From positions 1,401,501 through 1,465,500 of the forward strand of contig NZ_ATTI01000001.1 of the NCBI RefSeq assembly GCF_000419605.1: 64,000 nucleotides of DNA, given 5' to 3'. The translations under genes and the position numbers were made by a program. The notes under the pieces were generated by a model. That model made no database searches and had not been told where the DNA came from. It worked only from the letters and a program-made list of their open reading frames with translations. This stretch comes from Sphingomonas phyllosphaerae 5.2 (GTDB lineage Bacteria; Pseudomonadota; Alphaproteobacteria; Sphingomonadales; Sphingomonadaceae). Numbering within the stretch: position 1 is the first letter of the stretch; each line of letters starts with the position of its first letter. Shown piece after piece: positions 55,505-63,879 of this stretch.

Positions 55505-56299
55505 ATGCGACTTGCTTCGATCGGCATGGCGATCGCGTTCGCCTGCAGCACGACGACCCCCGCGACCGCCGCGGTCTTCACCTACGTCGTCACCGGGACG
55601 GTCGTCGGCGACACCAGCAACCAGGGAACCGCCTTCGGCGAGAACGTGCTGGGCAGTACGTTCTCGGCACGGTTCGAGGTCGACGATGCGGCGCCGCTGG
55701 CGCTGTATGCCGCGGATGCCGGCGGATCGTCGGCACAGGGCGGCGGGCTGATCCAGGACGGCACGCGGCCGCCGGTGAGCGCGGTACTGACGATCAACGG
55801 GAAAGACTATGCGATCCGCACCGGCGACAAGAACGAGCCGCCGGCGTGCTTCCCGAGTGGCGAATGCTATGGCGCGTCGTCCTTCATCGACGACGCGGGC
55901 GGGGTGGTGAAGAACGTGGCCGCGCGGCAGCTGGACCTGTTCGCCGGCTATGACAGCTACGACAGCTGCTGCGCGGATTACGGCAGCTACTCCAGCAGTT
56001 CGACCGACGACCTGCGCTTCACGCTGGCCGATGCCGCGTTCATCGTGCCCGATTACCGGCAGGCGGGGACGTTCGGTGTGACGGGCACGGGAAGCTTCCT
56101 GACCGCCCGCAGTTATTTCGATCGCAGCGGCGGGATCGACTACGACACGCGGCTGTCGTTCGCGGCGACCTCGTTGCGGGTGGACGGCGCGGTGCCGGAG
56201 CCGGCAACCTGGGCGCTGATGATCCTTGGCTTCGGGCTGGTCGGCGCCGTGTTGCGGCAAGGGCGCGTGCCAGCCGGCCGGCCGGCGCGCGCGGCGTAG
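55505..56299 (+). CDS. PEP-CTERM sorting-signal protein
   Basis: 264 residues from ATG 55505 with GGGAG upstream. A signal peptide (MRLASIGMAIAFACSTTTPA, then TAA) is followed by an extracellular beta-rich domain with Tyr/Ser/Cys-rich patches. The C-terminal sorting signal VPEPATWALMILGFGLVGAV starts at residue 230, followed by a short basic tail. This is the PEP-CTERM motif (PEP, a Trp, hydrophobic helix, Arg cluster) cleaved by exosortases. It ends 1 bp from the convergent hydrolase gene. It lies 1.7 kb from exosortase-A-associated genes. The function of the mature domain is unknown. Confidence 0.88.
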   Translation: MRLASIGMAIAFACSTTTPATAAVFTYVVTGTVVGDTSNQGTAFGENVLGSTFSARFEVDDAAPLALYAADAGGSSAQGGGLIQDGTRPPVSAVLTINGKDYAIRTGDKNEPPACFPSGECYGASSFIDDAGGVVKNVAARQLDLFAGYDSYDSCCADYGSYSSSSTDDLRFTLADAAFIVPDYRQAGTFGVTGTGSFLTARSYFDRSGGIDYDTRLSFAATSLRVDGAVPEPATWALMILGFGLVGAVLRQGRVPAGRPARAA

Positions 56300-56300
56300 C

Positions 56301-57209
56301 TCACGCGGCCTGCGGGATCGCGTCGCGACGGCGATGACGGATGTGGTCGTCGATCGCGGCCACGATCGGGTCGACCAGTTCGGGCGGCAGCGTATGGCCC
56401 ATGCCGTCGATCTCCAGCAGCCGCGCGCCCGAGATCGCGCGCGCGGTGTCGCGGCCGCCCGCCACCGGTACCAGCGGATCGTCGCTGCCGTGGATCACCA
56501 GTGTCGGCGCGGTGATGCGGCGCAGGCGATCGGTGCGATCGCCATCCGCGATGATCGCGGCGATCTGACGCAGGAAGCCGGTCGGGCAGCGGTTGCGCAG
56601 CGTCTCGCCCCGAATGCGTTCGGCCATGACCGCGTCCGCCATCGGGAAGCGCCCGCCCACCGCACGCCCGGCGATCGTGCCATGCGCGACGATCGCCTCG
56701 ATTTCATCGCTCTTCGGATGGCGCAGCAGCAGCGCGGTAGCGCGCATCGTCGGGCGCGAGCAGGACGGGTTGCCGGTGGTCGACATGATCGAGGTGAGCG
56801 TGCGCACCCGTTCCGGCCAGCGTGCCGCGATCAGCTGCGCGATCATCCCGCCCATCGAGGCACCGACGACGTGCGCGCGGTCGATTCCCAGCGCGTCGAG
56901 CAGTCCGATCGCATCCTGCGCCATGTCGGTGAGGGTATAGGGCACCGCGGGCACGCGCCCGAACTGCATCTGCATCGCCGTCCACACGATGTGCGGCGCA
57001 CCGAGATGATCGAACTTGGTGGAGAGCCCGACATCGCGGTTGTCGTAGCGGATCACGCGATAGCCGCGCTCCGCCAACGCATCGACCATCGCCTGCGGCC
57101 AGCGTACCAGTTGCGCGCCCAGACCCATGACCATCAGGATCACCGGGCCGTCGCGTGGCCCCTCGTCCTCATATTCGATCTCGATCCCGTTCGCCCGTAC
57201 CGCTGCCAT
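56301..57209 (-). CDS. Alpha/beta hydrolase
   Basis: 302 residues from ATG 57209 (MAAVRANGIEIEYEDEGPRD). The fold shows LMVMGLGAQLVRWPQAMVDA, YDNRDVGLSTKFDHLG and the nucleophile in VVGASMGGMIAQLIAAR. The Asp lies in VIHGSDDPLVPV and the His in EIDGMGHTLPPE. It resembles the esterase/aclacinomycin-methylesterase-type group. No signal peptide, so cytosolic. The substrate is unknown. The divergent MarR gene 132 bp away may regulate it. Confidence 0.87.
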   Translation of the reverse strand: MAAVRANGIEIEYEDEGPRDGPVILMVMGLGAQLVRWPQAMVDALAERGYRVIRYDNRDVGLSTKFDHLGAPHIVWTAMQMQFGRVPAVPYTLTDMAQDAIGLLDALGIDRAHVVGASMGGMIAQLIAARWPERVRTLTSIMSTTGNPSCSRPTMRATALLLRHPKSDEIEAIVAHGTIAGRAVGGRFPMADAVMAERIRGETLRNRCPTGFLRQIAAIIADGDRTDRLRRITAPTLVIHGSDDPLVPVAGGRDTARAISGARLLEIDGMGHTLPPELVDPIVAAIDDHIRHRRRDAIPQAA

Positions 57210-57341
57210 CGCCTGCTCCGTCGCGCCACCTCGAACGCTTGTGTGGAAAAGTTTCGACGTCCTTGTAGGCTTCGTAACATTAATGCAACATTTCGGGTTC
57301 TGGTTCCGCTCCTTCCTTTCCCATGTTAGCGCAGGTGTCCC

Positions 57342-57785
57342 ATGGCCGAACGCCTCCAACTCGATCAGTTCCTGCCGTATCTGCTGTCGGTCACCTCGAA
57401 CCGGGTCAGCGGCCGGATCGCGAGCGCGTATGAGACGCTGTTCGGGCTGACGATCCCCGAATGGCGGCTGGTGACGCTGATCGCGGAACATGCGCCGATC
57501 ACGCAGGCGCAATTGTGCGACCGCAGCCGGATGGACAAGGTGACGGTCAGCCGCGCGGCGATCTCGCTGACGCAGCGCGGGCTGCTGGGGCGCACCCCCA
57601 ACGCCACCGACCGCCGTTCGCATCATCTGCGCTTGAGCACCGACGGCGAAGCGCTGTACGCGCAGGTCGCGCCGCAGGCCGCCGCGCTGGAGCGGCGGAT
57701 CTTCGGGCGTTTCAACGCGCGTGAACTGGCGCAGTTTACGGACATGCTGCGGCGGATCGACGCCGCGGTCGAGGAGGAAGACTGA
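57342..57785 (+). CDS. MarR-family transcriptional regulator
   Basis: 147 residues. A winged helix-turn-helix: FGLTIPEWRLVTLIAEHAPI, recognition helix SRMDKVTVSRAAISLTQRGL and the wing RTPNATDRRSHHLRLSTDGE. Dimerisation helices form the two ends (LDQFLPYLLSVTSNRVSGRI, LAQFTDMLRRIDAAVEEED). Family members repress adjacent or divergent genes and are released by small aromatic or phenolic ligands. The ROK kinase gene begins directly after its stop codon, so both are in one transcript. Confidence 0.9.
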   Translation: MAERLQLDQFLPYLLSVTSNRVSGRIASAYETLFGLTIPEWRLVTLIAEHAPITQAQLCDRSRMDKVTVSRAAISLTQRGLLGRTPNATDRRSHHLRLSTDGEALYAQVAPQAAALERRIFGRFNARELAQFTDMLRRIDAAVEEED

Positions 57786-58712
57786 ATGGCGCAAGTGCCG
57801 TTGATCGCGGGCGTGGAACTGGGCGGCACGAAGTGCATCGCGGTGCTCTCCAGCGGGCCCGACGCGATCCTGGAGGAGGTACGCGTCCCCACCACCCGGC
57901 CCGAGGAGACGTTGCCCGCGCTGGAGGCGGCGATGGACAAGTGGCGCGGCGTGGCGGCGATCGGCATCGCCAGCTTCGGCCCGGTTTCGATCGACCCGCA
58001 ATCGGCCGATTACGGCAAGATCACCTCGACGCCGAAGCCGCACTGGGCGGGCACGGACATCGCGCGCCGGCTCGCGGCGCGCTACGGCGTGCCGGTCGGC
58101 TTCCACAGCGACGTGGTGGGCGCGGCGATGGCCGAGGCGCGCTGGGGTGCGGGGCAGGGGCTGGGCGATCTGGCCTATGTCACGGTCGGCACCGGCGTGG
58201 GTGCGGGCATGATCGCGCACGGCCGCCCGGTCGACGGGCTGACCCATAGCGAGTTCGGCCATATCCGCCCGGTGCGGCTGCCCGGCGACGACTGGGCCGG
58301 CGTGTGCCCATATCACGGCGCGTGCGTGGAGGGTCTGGCGGCCGGCCCGGCGATCGCGGCGCGCACCGGCATCAAGGGCGAGGACCTTCCACAGGATCAC
58401 GAGGCGTGGGAGACGGTGGTCGGCGCGCTGTCGTCGCTGTTCGCGACGCTGACGCTGACCGGCGTCCCGCGGCGCATCGTGCTGGGCGGGGGCGTGATGG
58501 TGGGCAACCCATGGCTGCTGCCGCGGCTGCGCGCGGCGACCGCGACGAGCCTGAACGGCTATGTGGCCTTGCCGGCGGTGGCGGACATGGAGACGTTCAT
58601 CGTCCCGGCCGCGCTGGGCGGTAACGCCGGCCCGCTGGGCGCGGTGGTGCTGGGCGCACAGGCGCTGGAAGACCGGACCGGCGCCGCGACGGGGTCGTTG
58701 CTGCGCGGCTGA
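57786..58712 (+). CDS. ROK-family sugar kinase (fructokinase)
   Basis: 308 residues from ATG 57786. The ATP-binding phosphate loop IAGVELGGTKCIAVLS, the GIASFGPVSID strand, the ROK signature region YVTVGTGVGAGMIAHG, and the zinc-finger-like HIRPV-CPYHGACVEGLAAGP with the His-Cys ligands are seen. The pattern fits the bacterial fructokinase (Mak) branch of ROK. It phosphorylates a hexose, most likely fructose. The start follows the MarR stop without a gap. No sugar transporter is adjacent. Confidence 0.88.
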   Translation: MAQVPLIAGVELGGTKCIAVLSSGPDAILEEVRVPTTRPEETLPALEAAMDKWRGVAAIGIASFGPVSIDPQSADYGKITSTPKPHWAGTDIARRLAARYGVPVGFHSDVVGAAMAEARWGAGQGLGDLAYVTVGTGVGAGMIAHGRPVDGLTHSEFGHIRPVRLPGDDWAGVCPYHGACVEGLAAGPAIAARTGIKGEDLPQDHEAWETVVGALSSLFATLTLTGVPRRIVLGGGVMVGNPWLLPRLRAATATSLNGYVALPAVADMETFIVPAALGGNAGPLGAVVLGAQALEDRTGAATGSLLRG

Positions 58713-59101
58713 CGGGCGGGCGGAGGCGCCCGGGCGCCGCCCTCGCGCATGTCGCGTGGGTGAGCTGCGGGCTTGGCAGGTCGGTGCGCTATGTGACGTT
58801 CGTCTCTCCGGCGTCGTTGCGCGCGTGACGAAGCAATCCTGGGCGTCCTGGTCCGGCGCTGGATTGCTTCACGACGCTCGCAATGACGCACCGGTGGCGC
58901 GGAGATCTCGTCGGGTTCGGGCAACGCTCGCCGTATCTACTTCAATCGAGACGATCCGTGGGCCGGCATCCCGGACCTGATCCGGAAAGCCGCTTCGGCT
59001 GCCGTACCTGAGTGGCGCGACCCGGATCACGTCGGGGAAGGAACATGGCAACGATCGATCCGGCGTGGAACGCACGTCCGCATCCCACGCGCGCCATCCG
59101 A
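58713..59101. other. Intergenic region with palindromic repeat
   Basis: 389 bp between the convergent ROK and SdhL-type genes. It contains copy C of the palindromic repeat (58813-58887). No open frame has a recognisable product. Confidence 0.6.
58813..58887. repeat. Palindromic intergenic repeat, copy C
   Basis: Left arm 58813-58839 (contains GACGAAGCAATCC) and right arm 58861-58887 (GGATTGCTTCACGACGCTCG and so on) are near-perfect reverse complements around a 21-nt centre. Confidence 0.85.
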
Positions 59102-59905
59102 TCACCCCAGTGCGTATGCCTCCGCCGCCGCGACCTGTTGGTCGCCGGGGCGTACGCCGGTGTAGAGCACGAACTGCGCCAGCGCCTGCAAGGTCGCGAT
59201 CTGCGCGCCGGTCACCACGCGCTTGCCCGCCGCCTGCGCCGCGCGAAGCAGCGGGGTCTCGACCGGCTTCGCGACCGCGTCGATCACTATCTGCGCCGCC
59301 GCGATCTGTTCCTGCGCGAACGCCAGCGCGTCCTGGTCGGCACCGGTCATCCCGACCGGCGTGACGTTGACGAGCAGCGGCGCCTCGCCCGCGGCCGTCG
59401 CCTGCCAGCCGAGACCAAGCCGCTCCGCCAGCGCGCGCCCGGCGGCCTCGTTGCGTGCAGCGATCGTACCTTCGGTAAAGCCAGCGTCGACCAGCGCGGT
59501 CGCGACCGCCTTCGCCATCCCGCCGCTGCCACGCAGCAGGAACGGCACGCGCGGCAGCGGCTCGATCAGCTCGCGCATCGCGCTGTAATCGGTGTTGAAG
59601 CCCAGCAGTTCGCCGTCGTCGTTGACGATCGTGTTCACGCTGTCGATCGCCGCCGCCGAGTCACGCAGGCCATCAAGCATCGGGATCACCGCTTCCTTGA
59701 ACGGCATCGACACCGCGCAGCCGCGGATGCCGAGTGCACGGATGCCGGCGATCGCGCCGCCCAGGTCGGTGGTGGTGAACGCCTTGTAGACGTAATCCAG
59801 CCCGAGCGCGTCGTAGAGGTGATTGTGAAAGCGCGAGCCGAACGTGCCGGGACGCGCGGCGAGCGACATGCAGAGACGGGTGGCGGGACCGATCGGCGGC
59901 TTCAT
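59102..59905 (-). CDS. Shikimate-dehydrogenase-like protein, SdhL (HI0607) type
   Basis: 267 residues from ATG 59905. The sequence matches the HI0607/SdhL subfamily: LCMSLAARPGTFGSRFHNHL, LDYVYKAFTT, GIRGCAVSMPFKEAVIP and SVNTIVNDDGELLGFNTDYS. The catalytic Lys (MPFKE) and Asp (NTDY) of the family are kept, but the AroE shikimate-binding Ser pair (S-K-S-P motif) is replaced by ARPGTFGS. The NADP domain has LLRGSGGMAKAVATALVDAG. SdhL enzymes show only weak shikimate activity. So it is probably not the main AroE. dinB begins 16 nt upstream; the two are cotranscribed. Confidence 0.85.
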   Translation of the reverse strand: MKPPIGPATRLCMSLAARPGTFGSRFHNHLYDALGLDYVYKAFTTTDLGGAIAGIRALGIRGCAVSMPFKEAVIPMLDGLRDSAAAIDSVNTIVNDDGELLGFNTDYSAMRELIEPLPRVPFLLRGSGGMAKAVATALVDAGFTEGTIAARNEAAGRALAERLGLGWQATAAGEAPLLVNVTPVGMTGADQDALAFAQEQIAAAQIVIDAVAKPVETPLLRAAQAAGKRVVTGAQIATLQALAQFVLYTGVRPGDQQVAAAEAYALG

Positions 59906-59921
59906 CGGCGAATTCCTTCGT

Positions 59922-60989
59922 TCACAAGGGCAACGCGGGTTGCACGACGTCCTCGTCGCGCAGGATGCCCGACAGCGTCAACCCGAGCAGCCGCACCCCG
60001 CCGGGAAGTGGCAGCAGCGGCGCGAGCAACCCGCGCCCGAGATCGAGCAGCAGCGCCTGCGTGTCGATCGGCCCGGCCAGCGATCGTGCGCGGGTGAGCG
60101 TGGTGAAATCGGCGCGTCGCACCTTCAGCGTCGCGGTGCGCCCGCGCACGTCGGCGCGCTCGACCCGCAGCCATGCCGCCGCCGCCACCGTCTCCAGCGC
60201 GGCATCGATCTCGTGCACGTCGGTCAGGTTGATCTCGAAGGTCCGTTCTGCGCCGACCGACTTGGCGCGGCGCTCGGACCGCACCGGGCGTTCGTCGATG
60301 CCGCGCGCGGCGCCATGCAGGTAATCGGCATGGCTGCCGAAATGCGCGCGCAGGAAGTCGAGCGGGCGGTCGCGCAGATCGGCGCCGGTGTGGATGCCGA
60401 GCCGCGCCATCTTCTCGGCGGTGACCGGGCCGATCCCGTGGAAGCGCTTGACCGGCAATGCGGCGACGAACGCCGCACCCTTTGCAGGCGGGATCACGCA
60501 CATGCCGTCCGGCTTGTTCTGGTCGGAGGCGAGCTTGGCGATGAACTTGTTGTAGCTGACTCCGGCCGAGGCGGTGAGCCCGGTGTCGGCATGGATACGC
60601 GCACGGATTTCGGCGGCGATCGCGCTGGCCGAGCCAAGCCGGCGACGATCCGCACTGACGTCCAGATAGGCTTCGTCCAGCGACAGCGGCTCGATCGCGT
60701 CCGCATAATCGGCGAAGATCGCGTGGATCTGCCGGCTGACCGCGCGATAGACGTCGAAGCGCGGCGGCACGAAAACCAGCTCGGCACAGCGGCGTGCCGC
60801 CACCACCGACGGCATCGCCGAGCGTACGCCGAACGCACGCGCCTCGTAACTGGCCGCCGCCACCACGCCGCGCGCGCGATTGCCGCCCACCGCGACCGGC
60901 CGTCCGCGCAGCTCGGGCGCGTCGCGCTGTTCGACCGACGCATAGAAGGCGTCCATGTCGACGTGGATGATTTTGCGGGGTTCTGGCAC
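59922..60989 (-). CDS. dinB: DNA polymerase IV (Y-family)
   Basis: 355 residues. Y-family palm motif IIHVDMDAFYASVEQRDAPE, the fingers RGVVAAASYEARAFGVRSAM, the catalytic SLDEAYLDVS (Asp-Glu pair) and the helix-hairpin-helix thumb KRFHGIGPVTAEKMARLGIH are all present, followed by the little-finger domain. It is an error-prone translesion polymerase. The C-terminus ends LSGILRDEDVVQPALPL without a recognisable beta-clamp box, but I may miss a divergent one. It is transcribed leftward ahead of the SdhL-type gene. Confidence 0.93.
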   Translation of the reverse strand: MPEPRKIIHVDMDAFYASVEQRDAPELRGRPVAVGGNRARGVVAAASYEARAFGVRSAMPSVVAARRCAELVFVPPRFDVYRAVSRQIHAIFADYADAIEPLSLDEAYLDVSADRRRLGSASAIAAEIRARIHADTGLTASAGVSYNKFIAKLASDQNKPDGMCVIPPAKGAAFVAALPVKRFHGIGPVTAEKMARLGIHTGADLRDRPLDFLRAHFGSHADYLHGAARGIDERPVRSERRAKSVGAERTFEINLTDVHEIDAALETVAAAAWLRVERADVRGRTATLKVRRADFTTLTRARSLAGPIDTQALLLDLGRGLLAPLLPLPGGVRLLGLTLSGILRDEDVVQPALPL

Positions 60990-61071
60990 GGATCACGCTG
61001 ACGTTGCAGCGGATTAACCCAAAGCGCCGCTGCTCGCCAGCGAAAACGGAACAAAGCGCGAATAGTGGCGG

Positions 61072-62988
61072 CTATGCCGCGCGTAATGTCGCGATGATCC
61101 GCCCGCATTCGACCTGCAACGTCTCGGCGCGGGCGCGGACCTCGCCGCCGATCTCGCGCGTCAACAGCGCGGCGTCCGTGGTTTCGGAAAGCGACTGCGC
61201 GATCGCGCCGACCGCTTCGTCGATCGTCGCGGCGCTATGATCGATGGCGTCGATCGCACGGGTCATGTCGTGCCCGGCGCGCTCCTGCTGCGCGACCATC
61301 CCCGCGGTTTCGCGTGCCGAGCGGTCGAGCGTCGCGATCGCGTCGTGCAGTGCGACGACGCGCGCCACCGTCGATCCGGTCGCCTCGCGAATACCGGCGA
61401 TGCGAATCTGAATATCGCCGCTGGTCTCCGCGGTCTGCGTCGCGAGCGTGCGGACTTCCTGTGCGACGACCGCAAATCCGCGCCCGGCCTCGCCCGCGCG
61501 CGCCGATTCGATGCGTGCGTTAAGCGCGAGCAGGTTGGTCTGGCCGGTCAGCGCGCTGATCCGCTGTGCGGCGCTCTCGACCGCATGGACACTGCTTTCC
61601 AGCGCCTCGTTGGCGGCGAAGGCGGCGGCGGAATGGTGCGACGCATCGAAGGCCAGTTGCGCGGAGCGTTGCGCCTCGCCGCCGATGCGCTTCACCATCC
61701 CGGTCAGGTCGGCGACGGTGTGGAGCATCCCGCGCATCGCGTCGGCGCTGTCGCGGCAGCGGTCACGCGCGGTGCCCGCCTCGCGTTGTTGCTGCTGGAT
61801 CGTGCCCAGCGTGCGATCCGCGCTACCGTCCAGTGCGCGGGCTGCGTCCAGCAATTGCGCGACCAGCCCGGCGACCGACAATTCGAGTTGGCAGGCGAGA
61901 TCGTGTGCCGCGGCGCGGAGCTGCGTGCGATGGTGCTCGTCGGTTTCGGCACGGCGGCGCGCCTGCGCGATGGCGTCGGCGCGCGCGTCCTCCGCGTCGA
62001 CGCGGGCGCGATCGGCTTGTGACAGCGCAGCCTCCACCTCGCGCAGCGCCGCGCCACGAGCGGCCACGGCGGTGGCGGAGGCGGCCAGAGCGGCCTCCAG
62101 CCCGCTGCCGGTGCGCAGCACGTACCTGACCAGCACGCCGGCCAGCATCAGGAACAGCCCGACCCCGAGCAGGAGCATCGGCAGCATCTGGCGGAGCGCG
62201 CGCATGCCGGGCGCGGACGGCCGCCATGCGAGTACGCCGATCGGGCGCTGGTGATCGTCGAGGATCGCCGCCGAATGCACGGGATCGTAGCGTTCGTCCG
62301 GTCTGGTCCAATGCAGCCCCGGCAGGTCGAAGATGTTGGCGAGCGCCGCCAGTCGCGCGGCGTCGAGCAGAAACGCGCCGACCAGCAGTCGTGGAGGCCC
62401 CGCCGGGGAGGGTTTGCCCTGCGACGCGGGGATGATCGGCGCCGCGGCGATGACGGCGGGCTTTCCGCCCAGCAGGACCGTCATCACCTTCACATGTCGG
62501 GTGCGGCGCGCCGCATCGACGGTTGGCGGTGCGCTGGACACCAGTTCGCGCGCGATCGCGGGGCTGGTGAGCCGCGCCAGAGAAGGCAGCGGGTGCAGAT
62601 GGCCATCGACCGCAAACAGGGTGGCGCCGCGGTGATCGACGATCAGCGTCGGTGATCCGCCGCCGACCAGGTTGGTCATCACCCACTTTCGGTCGAAGGC
62701 GCCGTAAACGTGATCCGCCGCGGCGTCCCAGCGCGAAGGGGAGAGCGCTGCTTCGCCGACCGCCTCGCCCTCGTACTTGATCGCGCCGCGCGCCTTGGCG
62801 CGCACCAGTGCGGCGGCATCCGTGTCGAGCTGGCTGACGAGGAAGGCGACGATCAACGCCCCGCTGAGCAATGCGATCGCGATCAGCGCAAGCAGCAGCC
62901 ACAGCATCGAGCGCGTGCCTCCGCCCGTCGTCGCCGTCGGCGTGCGGAGCGACGAACGCAGGCGGGCGAGAAGCACGTGCAACGACAT
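61072..62988 (-). CDS. Methyl-accepting chemotaxis protein with CHASE4-like sensor
   Basis: 638 residues from ATG 62988. TM1 spans about 29-52 ([20 protein letters not shown]). An extracytoplasmic domain (53-270) follows, with [20 protein letters not shown], the CHASE4 signature of Trp-Asp and a tyrosine-containing segment. TM2 lies at about 272-295 ([20 protein letters not shown]). No clear HAMP follows; instead a coiled-coil stretch with [20 protein letters not shown] leads to the signalling hairpin with [20 protein letters not shown]. The C-terminus lacks the xWxxF tail. It is an orphan receptor; CHASE4 ligands are mostly unknown. Confidence 0.88.
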   Translation of the reverse strand: MSLHVLLARLRSSLRTPTATTGGGTRSMLWLLLALIAIALLSGALIVAFLVSQLDTDAAALVRAKARGAIKYEGEAVGEAALSPSRWDAAADHVYGAFDRKWVMTNLVGGGSPTLIVDHRGATLFAVDGHLHPLPSLARLTSPAIARELVSSAPPTVDAARRTRHVKVMTVLLGGKPAVIAAAPIIPASQGKPSPAGPPRLLVGAFLLDAARLAALANIFDLPGLHWTRPDERYDPVHSAAILDDHQRPIGVLAWRPSAPGMRALRQMLPMLLLGVGLFLMLAGVLVRYVLRTGSGLEAALAASATAVAARGAALREVEAALSQADRARVDAEDARADAIAQARRRAETDEHHRTQLRAAAHDLACQLELSVAGLVAQLLDAARALDGSADRTLGTIQQQQREAGTARDRCRDSADAMRGMLHTVADLTGMVKRIGGEAQRSAQLAFDASHHSAAAFAANEALESSVHAVESAAQRISALTGQTNLLALNARIESARAGEAGRGFAVVAQEVRTLATQTAETSGDIQIRIAGIREATGSTVARVVALHDAIATLDRSARETAGMVAQQERAGHDMTRAIDAIDHSAATIDEAVGAIAQSLSETTDAALLTREIGGEVRARAETLQVECGRIIATLRAA

Positions 62989-63192
62989 GATCCGCCGTCG
63001 TAACCAAATAACGTTGACGATCCGCTAACCTACTTCCGGTGATCGTCGCTGCTGCTCAGTAACGATCCTGCGTCGCCGGGGCCGCGGCTCGTCACGTGGC
63101 AGGGCCGCTTGGCATCAGGGGAGCCAGTGCGGGCGCGAACTCATCCACCTTCATGGCGGCCCTGATGTTGCGAGAGATGGCGCCGGACGCGG

Positions 63193-63879
63193 TCAAGCAT
63201 CTGCACGCAAGCGGTAACCGACGCCAAGCTCGTTCGCGATGACGCTGCCGACCGGCTCCGGTGCCTCAAGCTTCTGACGCAGGTTCCGGATGATGATGCG
63301 GAGGTATTCGATGCGCGGTTCCTCCTCGCCACCCCAGCAAGTGGCGAGAACGCGCTCATGGGTGACGATCCGGCCGATGTGCCGGGCAAGTACCGCCAGG
63401 ACATCGTGTTCCTTGCGGGTGAGATGCACCTCTTCGCCCGCCCGGCGCACGATCCGTCGATCGATGTCGATGCTCAGATCGCCGCGCGTCACCATCTTCT
63501 CTGGGGTAGCGGAAGAGCCATGATGCCGCAGCGCGACCCGCAGTCGCGCAAGGAGCTCCTCCGTGTCGAAGGGCTTGCTGACGAAATCATCGGCGCCGAG
63601 ATCGAGCGCGGTCACTTTCTCGTCCACGGCATCACGCGCCGAGACGACGATGATGACGGCATCTCCCTGACGGCGCAGTAGCGGAATGATGCTCAGTCCG
63701 TCGCGATCGGGAAGGCCGAGATCCAGCAGGATCGCGCTCGGCCGCTCGCTGGCGGCCCGATGAAGGGCATCCTTGGCGCTGTCGGCTTCGACAACTGCGT
63801 AGTCGGCACGGACCAGCGTGTTGCGAAGCAGGCGCCGGATGGCGGCTTCATCATCCACCACGAGGACTTTGGCGGGCAT
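63193..63879 (-). CDS. kdpE: KdpE-like OmpR-family response regulator
   Basis: 228 residues from ATG 63879. A receiver domain (1-117, KVLVVDDEAAIRRLLRNTLV) with phosphoacceptor Asp53 in LLDLGLPDRDG and Lys in FVSKPFDTEELLARLRVALR. A winged-helix output domain (130-226) has HLTRKEHDVLAVLARHIGRI and VEYL-like IEYLRIIIRNLRQKLE, ending VIANELGVGYRLRA, the KdpE pattern. It controls the high-affinity K+ ATPase genes in response to potassium limitation or osmotic shift. Its start overlaps the kdpD stop by 1 nt. kdpFABC is not in the window, so its target operon must be beyond the right edge if present. Confidence 0.88.
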   Translation of the reverse strand: MPAKVLVVDDEAAIRRLLRNTLVRADYAVVEADSAKDALHRAASERPSAILLDLGLPDRDGLSIIPLLRRQGDAVIIVVSARDAVDEKVTALDLGADDFVSKPFDTEELLARLRVALRHHGSSATPEKMVTRGDLSIDIDRRIVRRAGEEVHLTRKEHDVLAVLARHIGRIVTHERVLATCWGGEEEPRIEYLRIIIRNLRQKLEAPEPVGSVIANELGVGYRLRADA

